Below are positions 1-12,144 of a stretch of 64,000 nucleotides of DNA, one piece after another. The stretch spans positions 2,249,501 through 2,313,500 of the forward strand of contig NZ_JBBOWX010000001.1 in assembly GCF_038007285.1 (NCBI RefSeq). The letters are read 5' to 3'. The notes below the pieces were generated by a model, which did not search any database, was not told where the DNA came from, and worked only from the letters and a program-made list of their open reading frames with translations. The stretch comes from Sporosarcina sp. FSL K6-3457. Lineage in GTDB: Bacteria; Bacillota; Bacilli; Bacillales_A; Planococcaceae. The translations under genes were made by a program, and so were the position numbers. Numbering within the stretch: the first letter of the stretch is position 1; every line of letters starts with the position of its first letter.

Positions 1-1
1 C

Positions 2-3600
<3,599 letters not shown>

Positions 3601-3611
3601 GAAGGCTAGGC

Positions 3612-3645
3612 AAGTCACGGGGATAAGTTCCTCGTGACTTTTTTT
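3612..3645 (+). terminator. Terminator of parEC
   Basis: Ten-bp stem AAGTCACGGG / CTCGTGACTT (one G-T pair) with a nine-base loop, followed by a T run; 11 bases after the parC stop. Confidence 0.88.
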
Positions 3646-3652
3646 CATACCT

Positions 3653-3675
3653 CGCTTATAATAGTTCGATAAGCG
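3653..3675. promoter_or_regulatory. Inverted-repeat operator candidate over the MFS gene promoter
   Basis: Perfect 7-bp inverted repeat CGCTTAT-N9-ATAAGCG. The left arm overlaps a TATAAT-like -10 element (TTATAAT), and the site sits 25 bases before the MFS gene start. Size and position fit a repressor site of TetR or ArsR type; no matching regulator lies beside it. Confidence 0.45.
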
Positions 3676-3699
3676 AAATAATAGAACGGGGATAGAGTG

Positions 3700-4914
3700 A
3701 TGTGGAAGAATCGTAACATTTGGATCATCTTAACGGGGGAAATGATCGCAGGTTTAGGGTTGTGGACTGGTATTATTGGAAATCTTGAATTTATGCAAGA
3801 AAAGATCCCTTCTGATTTCATCAAAGCACTCATTATGTCAGTTGGTTTGCTAGCGGGAATTATTGCGGGGCCATTAGCAGGGAAGGTTATTGATCAATCT
3901 AGGAAAAAAATAGTATTACTTCTAGCGGGCTTTGGGCGGATGATTAGTGTTGTCTTTATGCTAATTGCCATCTCAACGGGATCTGTTTGGTGGATGGTCG
4001 CCTTTATGATTAGTATTCAATTGGCAGCTACTTTCTATTTCCCAGCACTACAGGCGGCAATCCCACTCGTTGTCAAAGATGACGATTTGCTGACGATGAA
4101 CGGGCTACACATGAACGTTGCGACCATCGCACGTGTCGCTGGAACTGCATTAGCAGGCATCATGCTCGTTTACTGGTCATTGGCGTCGCTATACTGGGTA
4201 TCTATGATTGCTTACGGTGGATTGCTCATTTTCACATTAATGCTGCGTATTGATGAGGGAGAGGCAAGAGAGGCTAAAGTGAAAACCGCAGGCAAAGGCG
4301 GCTTCATGGAAGTGTTTCCAGTATTGAAAGCTTATCCAGCAGTCGGCATGACATTAGTTATGACACTGATTCCATTGTTGTTCCTTGGATCATTCAATCT
4401 ACTTGTCATTAACATTAGTATTATCCAAGATTCGGCGTCCATTAAAGGGTTAATCTACACGGCTGAAGGAATTGCATTCATGGTCGGCTCCTTTGCGGTG
4501 AAGTATATTTCGTCAAAATGGAAGACAACAACGATTCTATTTTTCTTCGCAACGACGGTAGCAGTTGCTGAATTCATGCTGTTTTTTGTAGACAGTATGG
4601 CCATTACATTAAGTGCTTTTGCCGTTTTAGGCTTTTCATTAGGCTGCTTTTTCCCAACAGCCATGGTTATTTTCCAGAAACAAATGCCGAAAGAGTATCA
4701 TGGTCGATTTTTCTCATTCCGGAATATGTTGGAGCGGGTTATGTTCCAGGTTGTGTTATTGTCGGCAGGGGCTTTCCTCGACATTATTGGGCTCCAGTTG
4801 ATGGTCATCGTGTTCGGATTGATTAGTGTCAGCATGACAGTCTTGTTCTTTATACAGATGAAAAAACGTAATATTATATTGGAGCAACCGAAAACCACCG
4901 CGGAAAGTATTTAA
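3700..4914 (+). CDS. MFS-family efflux transporter
   Basis: Hydrophobic 404-aa protein with about 12 membrane segments and a motif A-like loop after TM2 (GPLAGKVIDQSRKK), typical of major facilitator drug/proton antiporters; the overall pattern resembles the MFS_3/macrolide-efflux-like group. It probably exports a small molecule from the cytoplasm; the substrate cannot be read from sequence. ATG at 3700 is chosen because GGGGA lies seven bases upstream; an in-frame GTG sits one codon earlier. It is a single-gene unit with its own palindrome-bearing promoter and a terminator that begins inside the last codons. Confidence 0.85.
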   Translation: MWKNRNIWIILTGEMIAGLGLWTGIIGNLEFMQEKIPSDFIKALIMSVGLLAGIIAGPLAGKVIDQSRKKIVLLLAGFGRMISVVFMLIAISTGSVWWMVAFMISIQLAATFYFPALQAAIPLVVKDDDLLTMNGLHMNVATIARVAGTALAGIMLVYWSLASLYWVSMIAYGGLLIFTLMLRIDEGEAREAKVKTAGKGGFMEVFPVLKAYPAVGMTLVMTLIPLLFLGSFNLLVINISIIQDSASIKGLIYTAEGIAFMVGSFAVKYISSKWKTTTILFFFATTVAVAEFMLFFVDSMAITLSAFAVLGFSLGCFFPTAMVIFQKQMPKEYHGRFFSFRNMLERVMFQVVLLSAGAFLDIIGLQLMVIVFGLISVSMTVLFFIQMKKRNIILEQPKTTAESI

Positions 4915-4933
4915 CTTTTCTGCGGTGGTTTTC
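4891..4933 (+). terminator. Terminator of the MFS gene (copy 1 of a duplicated hairpin)
   Basis: Stem AAACCACCGCGGAAAG / CTTTTCTGCGGTGGTTTT with loop around TATTTAA, overlapping the stop codon. The same stem and loop recur at 6121-6160. Confidence 0.85.
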
Positions 4934-4987
4934 TAGTGAGAAAGTAAAAAACGAACTATCCATTTTGGAAGTTCGTTGGTGTTTAAT

Positions 4988-5180
4988 CTATTAAAGTTAA
5001 AGTATTAAGCAATAACTGTTCAAGTAAATCTTCACTCGTCACTGCACGAATCATAGCTTGCATGTACTGATCACGATCCATTTTGTTATATATCCATAAG
5101 AATCCTTTCTGTTTTGCAAAGGATTGTGCGGCAGTGCTAACTAAACAGTTAAAAAACTCACAGAATGCATTAACAAATTT
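4988..5180 (-). pseudogene. Start-less coding remnant, unidentified
   Basis: On the minus strand a stop-free stretch of about 63 codons reads like real protein (it includes QSFAKQKGFLWIYNKM and AMIRAVTSEDLLEQLL) but is preceded by a stop codon and has no ATG near its beginning; the first internal ATG would leave only about 32 residues. It is interpreted as the 3' end of a lost gene. I do not recognise the family. A chance open frame is the alternative. Confidence 0.3.
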
Positions 5181-5299
5181 TCATTAGCCTTAATGCATAC
5201 ATTGAAGGTAGCCATTGACCTTGAATAAAATCCTTTTCGAAGGAAAGGCTAATGGACATCAGGCTGCCTTTATGGTATTCTGAGATTAGAAATATGGTG

Positions 5300-5434
5300 A
5301 TGATTAGGCACCGTGAAAACTTGATACTCATTTCAGACTTCGGGCGCTGGAAGTTGGCAAGCAACATAAAAACTTGATACTCTTTCCGGACTTCGGGTGC
5401 CGGAAGTTGGCAAGCAACATAAAAACCTAATCAT
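5300..5434. repeat. Two 53-bp direct repeats inside a 9-bp inverted repeat
   Basis: Two tandem units (5316-5367 and 5369-5420, period 53) share the ends AAAACTTGATACTC and GGAAGTTGGCAAGCAACAT. Within each unit TTYCRG and CYGGAA can pair around ACTTCGGGYG: unit 1 has A/T at one position and unit 2 has G/C, a compensatory change. ATGATTAGG at 5300-5308 and CCTAATCAT at 5426-5434 bracket the pair as a perfect inverted repeat. No protein explains the array. Confidence 0.7.
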
Positions 5435-5503
5435 TATATTCAGAAAAGGGGTGGAAGTAGTCATACTTTCATCCCTTTTTTGATTGAAAATAGGTGATTT
5501 CAT

Positions 5504-6094
5504 ATGATGAATGATAAAAGGACAATTGAAAGATTACTTCAAGGATTGGTTGCATTTGAAAAGGTCGTGGATACAGAAATTCATTACGTTTACTTTAAAG
5601 AAGGTTCTTACTATGAGCTTATTTTCAAACCACAAAAATCTAATTTTATGCACTTATGTGGTGTAGAATATAAAAACCCTAAGAGTAAGCAACCAATGAG
5701 ACCTTCACAATTTTATTCAGCCCTCAAAGCAAGAAAAATATCACCCGAAGGTATTTTAAAAACTACATTTACCGATCAAAAATTGCAAGTTATTAGTTGT
5801 TTAGATGACCTGACGAAATGTACTGTTCGCATAATCGATGACAGAACCGTTTATTTGAATTTATCATTTGATAAAGGAATTCGAAGTAAAAAACAAATTT
5901 TCTGCTTGGCACTTGTTCGAAGACATAATGATTTATATGCACCAAATTCACTACTAAATTTAAAATCTTCAAAAGGAAATACTATTAAAAATGGTTATCC
6001 TGTTCATTGTATTTATAAGGTAGATCCCCATTCTCTTGGAAAAATAATACTATGCCAGACCGATGAATTTGATGAAAAGGTTTATTTTGATTAA
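5504..6094 (+). CDS. PBECR4-like putative nuclease-fold protein
   Basis: A 196-aa soluble protein with no signal peptide. The pattern NFMHLCGVEY near residue 45, then RPSQFYSAL, IRSKKQIFCLAL and YAPNSLLNLK resembles the PBECR4 domain (phage Barnase-EndoU-ColicinE5/D-RelE-like nuclease 4) of Firmicutes phages and accessory loci. Nuclease activity is therefore inferred, and no catalytic residue can be assigned securely. Composition is AT-rich and codon use is unlike parC. It is a single gene with no antitoxin-like partner beside it, and it lies between two near-identical terminators, suggesting acquisition. Confidence 0.5.
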   Translation: MMNDKRTIERLLQGLVAFEKVVDTEIHYVYFKEGSYYELIFKPQKSNFMHLCGVEYKNPKSKQPMRPSQFYSALKARKISPEGILKTTFTDQKLQVISCLDDLTKCTVRIIDDRTVYLNLSFDKGIRSKKQIFCLALVRRHNDLYAPNSLLNLKSSKGNTIKNGYPVHCIYKVDPHSLGKIILCQTDEFDEKVYFD

Positions 6095-6120
6095 TACATA
6101 TTTTAAAGGAAAAACAGAAA

Positions 6121-6160
6121 AACACCGCAGAAAGTATTTAACTTTCTGCGGTGTTTTATT
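6121..6160 (+). terminator. Terminator (copy 2 of the duplicated hairpin)
   Basis: AACACCGCAGAAAGT / ACTTTCTGCGGTGTTTT with loop ATTTA; nearly the same stem and loop as at 4891-4933. It terminates the PBECR4-like gene. Confidence 0.85.
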
Positions 6161-6189
6161 TTATTGATTAAGTTAAAGCTGCCTTAATC

Positions 6190-6513
6190 AAAACTGGTGT
6201 TACGCTTGTTGCTGAAATGGATAATTTATGTATATGCAGCAGAATTATTAGACCTCGGCAGTGCATATATAAATACAGCTCGCACTCAATCTACCGTTCA
6301 ACTAATGATCTATTCCCGTACCTCTCATTAAGTAAAAGGAAATCACGTCGATCAGTATTTAGCATTGTCTGATCAACTGTACAGGCTTCTTGTCAGTATT
6401 AGAGAGGATAGGTTGTTTATAGGGCAGCGCGACTTCTACGGGCATGCTACGGTGTTTCATAAGGCGAATTATATTGGGAGTCTATTTATGAATAAAAAGA
6501 AAGGTATTCGATA
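6190..6513 (+). pseudogene. Frameshifted coding remnant, unidentified
   Basis: Two adjacent open stretches in different frames read like one broken gene: first VYAAELLDLGSAYINTAR, ending at a stop near 6331, then DQYLALSDQLYRLLVSI and GQRDFYGHATVFHKANYI up to a stop at 6513. Neither has a start with a ribosome site. This occupies most of the 430-base gap before the LysR gene. I do not recognise the protein. Confidence 0.35.
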
Positions 6514-6522
6514 ATATTCGGG

Positions 6523-7410
6523 TTAATCGTTTCCATTATTGGTTAAATGTTTGAAAAATTTATCTGCTGCGATTGATAAAGGAATGTCTTTTCGGGTTAT
6601 TAATCCAATCTTCCGCTGTTCTAGTTTTTCATTTAATTGAACTTCAATTAATTCACCTTCAGCCAACTCCTTCGCAACCAACTCCTTAGTGACAAATGCA
6701 ATTCCCATTCCAATTTTTGCACATTCAATTAGCAATTCTACACTTCCTACTTCAATATCTGGCTTCATAATAAGCCCCTTCTTTTGAAATAACTGATCAA
6801 GAAACCTTCTTGAACTACTTGTTTCCGAAAAAGTGATAATAGGGTAGTTTAGCAACTCTTCTAAAGACAGCGTTTTATTAGCCAAATCTTTATATTTCTT
6901 TCCCACTATGAAGGTACTGTTAATACTTAGGAACTCTGTTAGGTGTAGTTGACTTTGGTTGATCGGCATGTGAATGATGCCAATATCGATCATCCCACTT
7001 GTTAATTTGTCTACAATTTGAGGTGTTGACCCATGTTGAAGTTTGATCTGTAATTTTGGGAAATTGTCTTGAAATGTCTGTACATAAGGTAGCAAATAGT
7101 GCTTGCATGTTGAATCACTACCTCCGATTGTGACATGGCCATTGTCTAAAGTTTTCAATTCAGCAATCTTACGTTCCGCATTGTCAATTAATCCAAAAGC
7201 CGGTTGGATATAATCAAATAAGGTTTTGCCCTCATGAGTGATTTGTACTCCTTTTGAGGTTCTAATGAATAGTTGTACGCCAAGTCCTTCTTCTAATTGC
7301 TTAATAGAATGACTCACGCTGGGTTGTGTAATATATAACTTTTGTGCGGCTTTGCTGAAGTTTTTTTCTATGGCCGTTACATAAAATACATGATATAAAT
7401 TCAAATGCAT
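6523..7410 (-). CDS. LysR-family transcriptional regulator
   Basis: A 295-aa LTTR of standard length. The N-terminal winged HTH (about residues 15-40, NFSKAAQKLYITQPSVSHSI) is followed by a linker helix and a periplasmic-binding-protein-like effector domain. It is transcribed divergently from the EPSP synthase gene with 112 bases between, the classic LTTR arrangement, so it probably controls that gene and itself. The inducer is unknown; a shikimate or aromatic intermediate is plausible only by context. Confidence 0.9.
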   Translation of the reverse strand: MHLNLYHVFYVTAIEKNFSKAAQKLYITQPSVSHSIKQLEEGLGVQLFIRTSKGVQITHEGKTLFDYIQPAFGLIDNAERKIAELKTLDNGHVTIGGSDSTCKHYLLPYVQTFQDNFPKLQIKLQHGSTPQIVDKLTSGMIDIGIIHMPINQSQLHLTEFLSINSTFIVGKKYKDLANKTLSLEELLNYPIITFSETSSSRRFLDQLFQKKGLIMKPDIEVGSVELLIECAKIGMGIAFVTKELVAKELAEGELIEVQLNEKLEQRKIGLITRKDIPLSIAADKFFKHLTNNGND

Positions 7411-7456
7411 GATATAGATACCACCTATGACAGTTAGTCTTTATAGTAATTTCATT

Positions 7457-7479
7457 TATATAAGTCCCTTGATTATAAT
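7457..7479 (+). promoter_or_regulatory. Promoter/LysR-site candidate for the EPSP synthase gene
   Basis: A TATAAT -10 at 7474-7479 is overlapped by ATAA-N9-TTAT, a dyad of LTTR-box type (T-N11-A class). The -35 region is weak (TTCATT), consistent with activator dependence. Confidence 0.4.
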
Positions 7480-7522
7480 GAATATACGGAAAAAGTAAAT
7501 CATTTAGATTAAGAGGAGTGAT

Positions 7523-8878
7523 TTGGATTTGGACAAACATGGATTTGATGTAAAAGCCCGTAGTCCCTGGACACCATTAACTGATGTGAAAACGGTTGTT
7601 GTTTCACCGAGTGAAAAGAGGATAAATGGTTCAGTTATGATTCCTGGTAGTAAAAGTCTAACAAATAGAGCTTTAATAATGGCTGCTTTAGCTAATGGAA
7701 AAACAAAGGTGTCAGGAATTTTAAAAAGTGATGATTCGTATTGGTGTATAGATACCTTAAAGAAGCTAGGGATCAAAATAGAAATTCAAAATGATAGAGC
7801 TTACATTGAAGGGAAGGGGGGAGAATGGGATTCTAGTCATCTGTACATTGGTGCAGCGGGTACGATTGCAAGGTTTTTACCGGGGGCATTAGCAGTATCT
7901 AGTAAAGGGACGTGGGAGATTGAGGCTAGTGAAAGTATGAGTAAAAGACCTATTTCCCCTTTAATCGATGCTTTACAAGAACTAGATGCCGATATATCTT
8001 ATTTGAGTGAGCAAGGCTATTATCCACTGTCCATAAAAGGGAAAGAATTAGCTGGAGGCCATGTGAACCTTTCCGGAAAAATTTCTAGCCAATTCATTAG
8101 TGGTGTATTGATTCCATCACCTTATGCTAAAGAGTCAATCACAGTTAATATTAAAGATTACATTGTTCAACACGCCTATGTGTTTTTAACATTACAGTTA
8201 ATGGAGAAATTTGGAGCTAATGTTGAATATGATAACAACCTTGAAAAGATAGTCATTCATCCTTCGCATTACATTCCACAAGATATAGAATTAGAAGCAG
8301 ATGCTTCTACAGCCTGTTACTTTCTTGCTCTTGCAGCACTGACAAATGGTACAATTCGAATTGAGAATCTTACCTATGAAACAAAACAGCCAGATATAAA
8401 AATGGTAGATGTTCTTGAAAGGATGGGATGTAAAGTAACAAAGGGGTCATCTTTTATTGAATTAACAGGGGTTCCCCAATTAAAAGGTGGATTTGAAATA
8501 TCTATGAGGGAAATGTCAGATCAGACATTGACATTAGCGGCAATAGCCCCATTCGCAGATGGTCCAATCACGATAAAAGATGTTGAACATATACGCCATC
8601 ATGAATCAAATCGCATTCGTGTCATATGTGAGTCTTTAACGAAGTTAGGAATCAAAGTAGAGGAGTTTAAAGATGGATTAAAAGTGTATCCAGGTAATCC
8701 GAAACCAACTTTGCTACATACTCATGATGATCATAGAGTTGCTATGTCCCTAGCTCTTATTGGTTCAAAAGTAGAAGGGATTAGAATAAATGATCCAGGA
8801 TGCGTTTCTAAAACTTGTCCAGCGTATTTTGGGATGTTGGAGGACTTGGGATTGAATATATGTCGAATAAAACATTGA
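7523..8878 (+). CDS. aroA: 3-phosphoshikimate 1-carboxyvinyltransferase (EPSP synthase), actinobacterial-style
   Basis: Transfers enolpyruvate from PEP to shikimate-3-phosphate. It has the IPGSKSLTNRAL motif (Lys44), the SKRP arginine (about 142), the catalytic aspartate in MSDQTL, the HHESNR glutamate, HDDHR and a C-terminal DPGCVSKT lysine, so it looks catalytically complete. The PEP/glyphosate loop reads GAAGTIARFLP and the glutamate motif HIRHHESNR; both match the pattern of actinobacterial enzymes (GLAGTVxRFxP, HIRGHETDR) rather than the usual Bacillales GNAGTxxR and KESDR. It is outside any aro operon and next to a LysR gene, so it is probably a second, acquired copy. Start is TTG behind GAGGAG; a second TTG two codons on is possible. 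Confidence 0.88.
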   Translation: MDLDKHGFDVKARSPWTPLTDVKTVVVSPSEKRINGSVMIPGSKSLTNRALIMAALANGKTKVSGILKSDDSYWCIDTLKKLGIKIEIQNDRAYIEGKGGEWDSSHLYIGAAGTIARFLPGALAVSSKGTWEIEASESMSKRPISPLIDALQELDADISYLSEQGYYPLSIKGKELAGGHVNLSGKISSQFISGVLIPSPYAKESITVNIKDYIVQHAYVFLTLQLMEKFGANVEYDNNLEKIVIHPSHYIPQDIELEADASTACYFLALAALTNGTIRIENLTYETKQPDIKMVDVLERMGCKVTKGSSFIELTGVPQLKGGFEISMREMSDQTLTLAAIAPFADGPITIKDVEHIRHHESNRIRVICESLTKLGIKVEEFKDGLKVYPGNPKPTLLHTHDDHRVAMSLALIGSKVEGIRINDPGCVSKTCPAYFGMLEDLGLNICRIKH

Positions 8879-9149
8879 AAACCGGATTGAAAATAAAAGC
8901 TAATCAACAGGAATAGTACTATTACGATGCCATAATGTTCATAGGAGCATTTACGGGTAAACTAAAGGACCCTATAGATGCCTTACAAGCCCTTGAATGA
9001 AGAGAAAGGGCAATGGCTATTAGAAACGTCTTAAGCAGTCCTAATCATCTTTCTAAAAACGGTTCAACTACAGCAAGAATGTACAAAATAGTAGTTATAA
9101 TTCTATAAACTTTATTGTATTAGAGACAGCATTAATTAAGGGGGAGAAA

Positions 9150-9773
9150 ATGAGTAAATTTAGAGGGATAATCTTAGAAGGCTATTCGAATGCTGGAAAA
9201 ACTTCTGTTTTAAAATCGTTGAAACAACTTCAGGCATGTGATGATGCCGAACGCAGTGTTATCATTCTTAGTGAGCATTATTCGCAAGTATTACACAAAG
9301 TAAATGGTGAATTAAAGTGGTTAGGTCATGAGGAACACTTACAACTCTTAAAAGAAAGAGTTGCGATGTTGAAAAAATTGAATAATTGGGCAAGAGAAAT
9401 TGGACAATCATCCCAAATTTCAAAAGGTTTATTCTTTATATTGGAAAGGTTTCACTTAAATCATCGAGTAGCATTCCCGCATTATATATCAGATGAAATC
9501 AAGCAATTAGAAGAAGAGTTGTTTGAAATGGGAGCAAGATGTATCTTGTTAACTGTATCTCCAGAGAATATAGAGCAAAGAATATGCAGTAGAAATCCCA
9601 ATGAATGGGTAGGCAAAACTGAAGAAGATATCAAAATGGCTTGTGATTTATTATTAGAGCAACAACAAGAGTATAGAAGTCAAGCTGAAAACTCAATCAT
9701 TCCTACAATTGAAATAAATACCGATAATAAAGATTGGAAGTCCTACGCAAAACAGATTTACTACTTGAACTAA
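9150..9773 (+). CDS. P-loop kinase-like protein, substrate unknown
   Basis: A 207-aa cytoplasmic protein with a Walker A motif close to the N-terminus (EGYSNAGKTS, residues about 9-18) and a LID-like ERFHLNHR segment near residue 105, the layout of small nucleoside/nucleotide or antibiotic kinases. The start is set by AAGGGGGAG upstream of ATG. It stands alone with its own terminator. Phosphorylation of a nucleoside or small molecule is an inference; I cannot name the family. The 270-base gap before it holds only a short open piece (near 8935-9000) and no gene I can support. Confidence 0.65.
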   Translation: MSKFRGIILEGYSNAGKTSVLKSLKQLQACDDAERSVIILSEHYSQVLHKVNGELKWLGHEEHLQLLKERVAMLKKLNNWAREIGQSSQISKGLFFILERFHLNHRVAFPHYISDEIKQLEEELFEMGARCILLTVSPENIEQRICSRNPNEWVGKTEEDIKMACDLLLEQQQEYRSQAENSIIPTIEINTDNKDWKSYAKQIYYLN

Positions 9774-9803
9774 CTGAGTGTGTTGGCTTAATAAGAATAC
9801 TGC

Positions 9804-9835
9804 AAAAAGGACCATAGATAGGTCCTTTTCTTTGT
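9804..9835 (+). terminator. Terminator of the P-loop kinase gene
   Basis: AAAAGGACC-ATAGATA-GGTCCTTTTC followed by TTTG. The next 340 bases, up to the S51 peptidase start, show nothing else I can support. Confidence 0.85.
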
Positions 9836-10173
9836 TAATAGATCATCAACAATATTTTTAACAGAACCAAAAACAAAAATAACGATGGTACTAATAACAA
9901 ATCAATCGCAAAGTGACAATCCGATCCACAAAGGTTGACTAACACATTTTCATACAAATCGAGCGTTGATTACAGCAATGAAATGTGCTATTTCACATCA
10001 TCTTCTAGAAGTGTAAAGGTAAAAATGTTACAGTAGTTACGCATGCTTGATTGATTTGTCTGAAAACTGGCATTCTACAAACGGGCGATATTAAGAGTAT
10101 TGTGTTGATGACAAAAAACAGAATGAGTAGCGCAGGGAGTGAATGTAATTCAAACTTTTCTACGGGGGGACTT

Positions 10174-10830
10174 ATGAAAACTCACTATTATTTAGGTTGG
10201 TTTAGCGATTTTTTTCCAGAGAATCTGGGCAGGGTGTTACAGGAGGATATAACTGATAGAAAATCGCTCGCTATGATTAGCTCGAACCCATCTATTTATG
10301 AAGATGATGGTGCTACCGAGCGTTCGTGGCTTGACCAGGCTGGCATTATGTTTGATGAATATCATTTAATTAATTATCGTGTACAGAAGGAAGATGCCCA
10401 AAAGTTAATTCAAAATGCTTCAGTCATTTTCTTGTTGGGTGGAAGTATTCTTAATCTAAATGGTTTTTTGATGGAATATGAATTGTCGGAGCTGATTAAA
10501 AAAAGCAGCGCCGTTATGATGGGAGCAAGCGCTGGTGCAATCAATATGTCCGCTAAATGGTTATGCTCGAAAAACTTTGGAGATAAAGTTGAAGTAAGCT
10601 CTGTTTACGACGGAATCGGCCTTGATAATTTTTCTGTCCTGTCTCATTTTGATCTAGAAAATAATATGGAGCTTGTTCAAAGTGAACTGTCTTCCTTATC
10701 GGAAGAAATGAATATTTATGCGTCGAACAAAGATTGCGCAGTACGTGTAAAGGGGGACAAAACCGATATTTTTGGCAATGTATATTTAATTTCTCACTCA
10801 AAGATTCAGAAATTGGAGGAGACGCTCTAG
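10174..10830 (+). CDS. Peptidase S51-family (peptidase E-like) protein
   Basis: A 218-aa class I glutamine-amidotransferase-fold hydrolase. It contains the glycine-rich LLGGSILNLNG strand and the nucleophile elbow GASAGAINMS with the serine expected for peptidase E/cyanophycinase-like S51 enzymes, which cleave Asp-X dipeptides or related substrates in the cytoplasm. The ATG at 10174 is chosen for its GGGGGGA ribosome site; a longer reading frame opens at 10051 but its extension looks non-coding. It is slightly shorter than typical S51 enzymes (about 230 aa). The histidine of the triad is not obvious. Confidence 0.72.
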   Translation: MKTHYYLGWFSDFFPENLGRVLQEDITDRKSLAMISSNPSIYEDDGATERSWLDQAGIMFDEYHLINYRVQKEDAQKLIQNASVIFLLGGSILNLNGFLMEYELSELIKKSSAVMMGASAGAINMSAKWLCSKNFGDKVEVSSVYDGIGLDNFSVLSHFDLENNMELVQSELSSLSEEMNIYASNKDCAVRVKGDKTDIFGNVYLISHSKIQKLEETL

Positions 10831-11122
10831 TTATGGTGAATGGCTTTGGCTTTATTGAATTAAAGGTACTATTTTAAATTTAGTGATGGAGAACTACGCA
10901 AAATAGGATTGTTTCTTCTGTTAAAGTGGTGATAAGGCGATGGAGGAGAAGAACGGAAATTAATCTCAATATATTCTTATGTGAATTTCTTTGTTGGAGC
11001 TAAAATCATATAATCAGTAAAAAAAGACTACGAAGTATTGGTTTAAGACATTCAAGACAACTTCGCTAAGCATGTACATACCTTGTTAAGTTGTATAGGG
11101 CTAGAATATGGAGGAGAAAAAT

Positions 11123-11884
11123 ATGAAAACAACTAATTACTCTAAGATAGCGGAAAAATACGATAATAACCAGTTTAGAGTTGATGAAATAAGATTTGAC
11201 TATGATTTAAAAAATTATATTGAGAAAGATGCGAAGTCTAAATATACCGTTTTAGATTTATCTTGTGGAACTGGTTTATATCTTGAAAAACAAATTAACT
11301 ATTTTGATGGAGATAATATAAATTGGAATGGACTCGACCTTTCAGAAAAAATGTTAAAGAAGGCTAATGAAAAAGTAAAAAACGTAGAATTTACTAATGC
11401 TAATGTTGAAGATATGCCGTACGGTTCAGAAAATTTCGACTTTATTTCTAACAATTATGCGTTTCACCATTACAGAAATAAGCAACAAGCATTAAATGAG
11501 ATATACCGTGTATTACAAAAAGGTGGTATTTATAAATTACATAATATAGCCATTCACGATATGCCTAAATGGTGGGTTTATCACTACTTTCCAACAGCAT
11601 ACTATGAAGATTTAAAAAGATTTTGGAATAAAGAGGTTATTTTTAACGAACTTTCAACAAGGGGGCTAGAAGTAAACTTAAAAATCGAATATAGAATGGA
11701 AAATGCAAGGGTAAATGATTACCTAAATCACGCTGAAAACAGAGACATTTCTGTACTAACTTTGATTAGCGATAAAGAATATGAAGAAGGGCTTGAAAGA
11801 ATGAAATATGATGTGAAAACTAATCCTGATAAAACAATAGTCAATGATTTTGCAGAAATGTTTTGTATTGCTAAAAAAATTTAA
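11123..11884 (+). CDS. Class I SAM-dependent methyltransferase
   Basis: A 253-aa protein with SAM-binding motif I VLDLSCGTGLYLE (about residues 40-52), motif II-like WNGLDLSEKML and a post-motif SNNYAFHHYRN. These define the Methyltransf_11/25 group acting on small molecules. The substrate is unknown. ATG 11123 is chosen because GGAGGAG lies six bases upstream; an in-frame ATG five codons earlier overlaps that ribosome site. It is very AT-rich and isolated, consistent with acquisition. Confidence 0.8.
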   Translation: MKTTNYSKIAEKYDNNQFRVDEIRFDYDLKNYIEKDAKSKYTVLDLSCGTGLYLEKQINYFDGDNINWNGLDLSEKMLKKANEKVKNVEFTNANVEDMPYGSENFDFISNNYAFHHYRNKQQALNEIYRVLQKGGIYKLHNIAIHDMPKWWVYHYFPTAYYEDLKRFWNKEVIFNELSTRGLEVNLKIEYRMENARVNDYLNHAENRDISVLTLISDKEYEEGLERMKYDVKTNPDKTIVNDFAEMFCIAKKI

Positions 11885-11940
11885 GCTTTTAAAACTAACG
11901 GATGCAATGCTGCATAAAAGTAAATTTAATTGGTAATGAG

Positions 11941-11957
11941 GTGGTTAATTTAACCAC
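11941..11957. repeat. 17-bp perfect palindrome
   Basis: GTGGTTAA-T-TTAACCAC, 57 bases downstream of the methyltransferase gene, with no T run after it. It could be a protein-binding site or a weak hairpin. The rest of the 260-base gap to 12145 shows nothing else. Confidence 0.5.
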
Positions 11958-12043
11958 ACATATAGATCAGGCTGAAATAACCGTCCTTATTTTCGTCTCC
12001 AAATAGTCCTAACTTTGATGTCCTTATACAATAAACTCATTTT

Positions 12044-12138
<95 letters not shown>

Positions 12139-12144
12139 AGTCTA

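Noticed and set aside
5170-5367. Minus-strand 65-codon open frame across the tandem repeat
   Set aside because: It runs through both DNA repeat units and low-complexity sequence, with no ribosome site; the repeat explains it.
8879-9149. Short frame MFIGAFTGKLKDPIDALQ before the P-loop kinase gene
   Set aside because: Only 21 codons, no ribosome site and no match I recognise; at most a remnant.
10051-10173. N-terminal extension of the S51 peptidase frame
   Set aside because: The extension has no family resemblance, and a GGGGGGA ribosome site marks the ATG at 10174.
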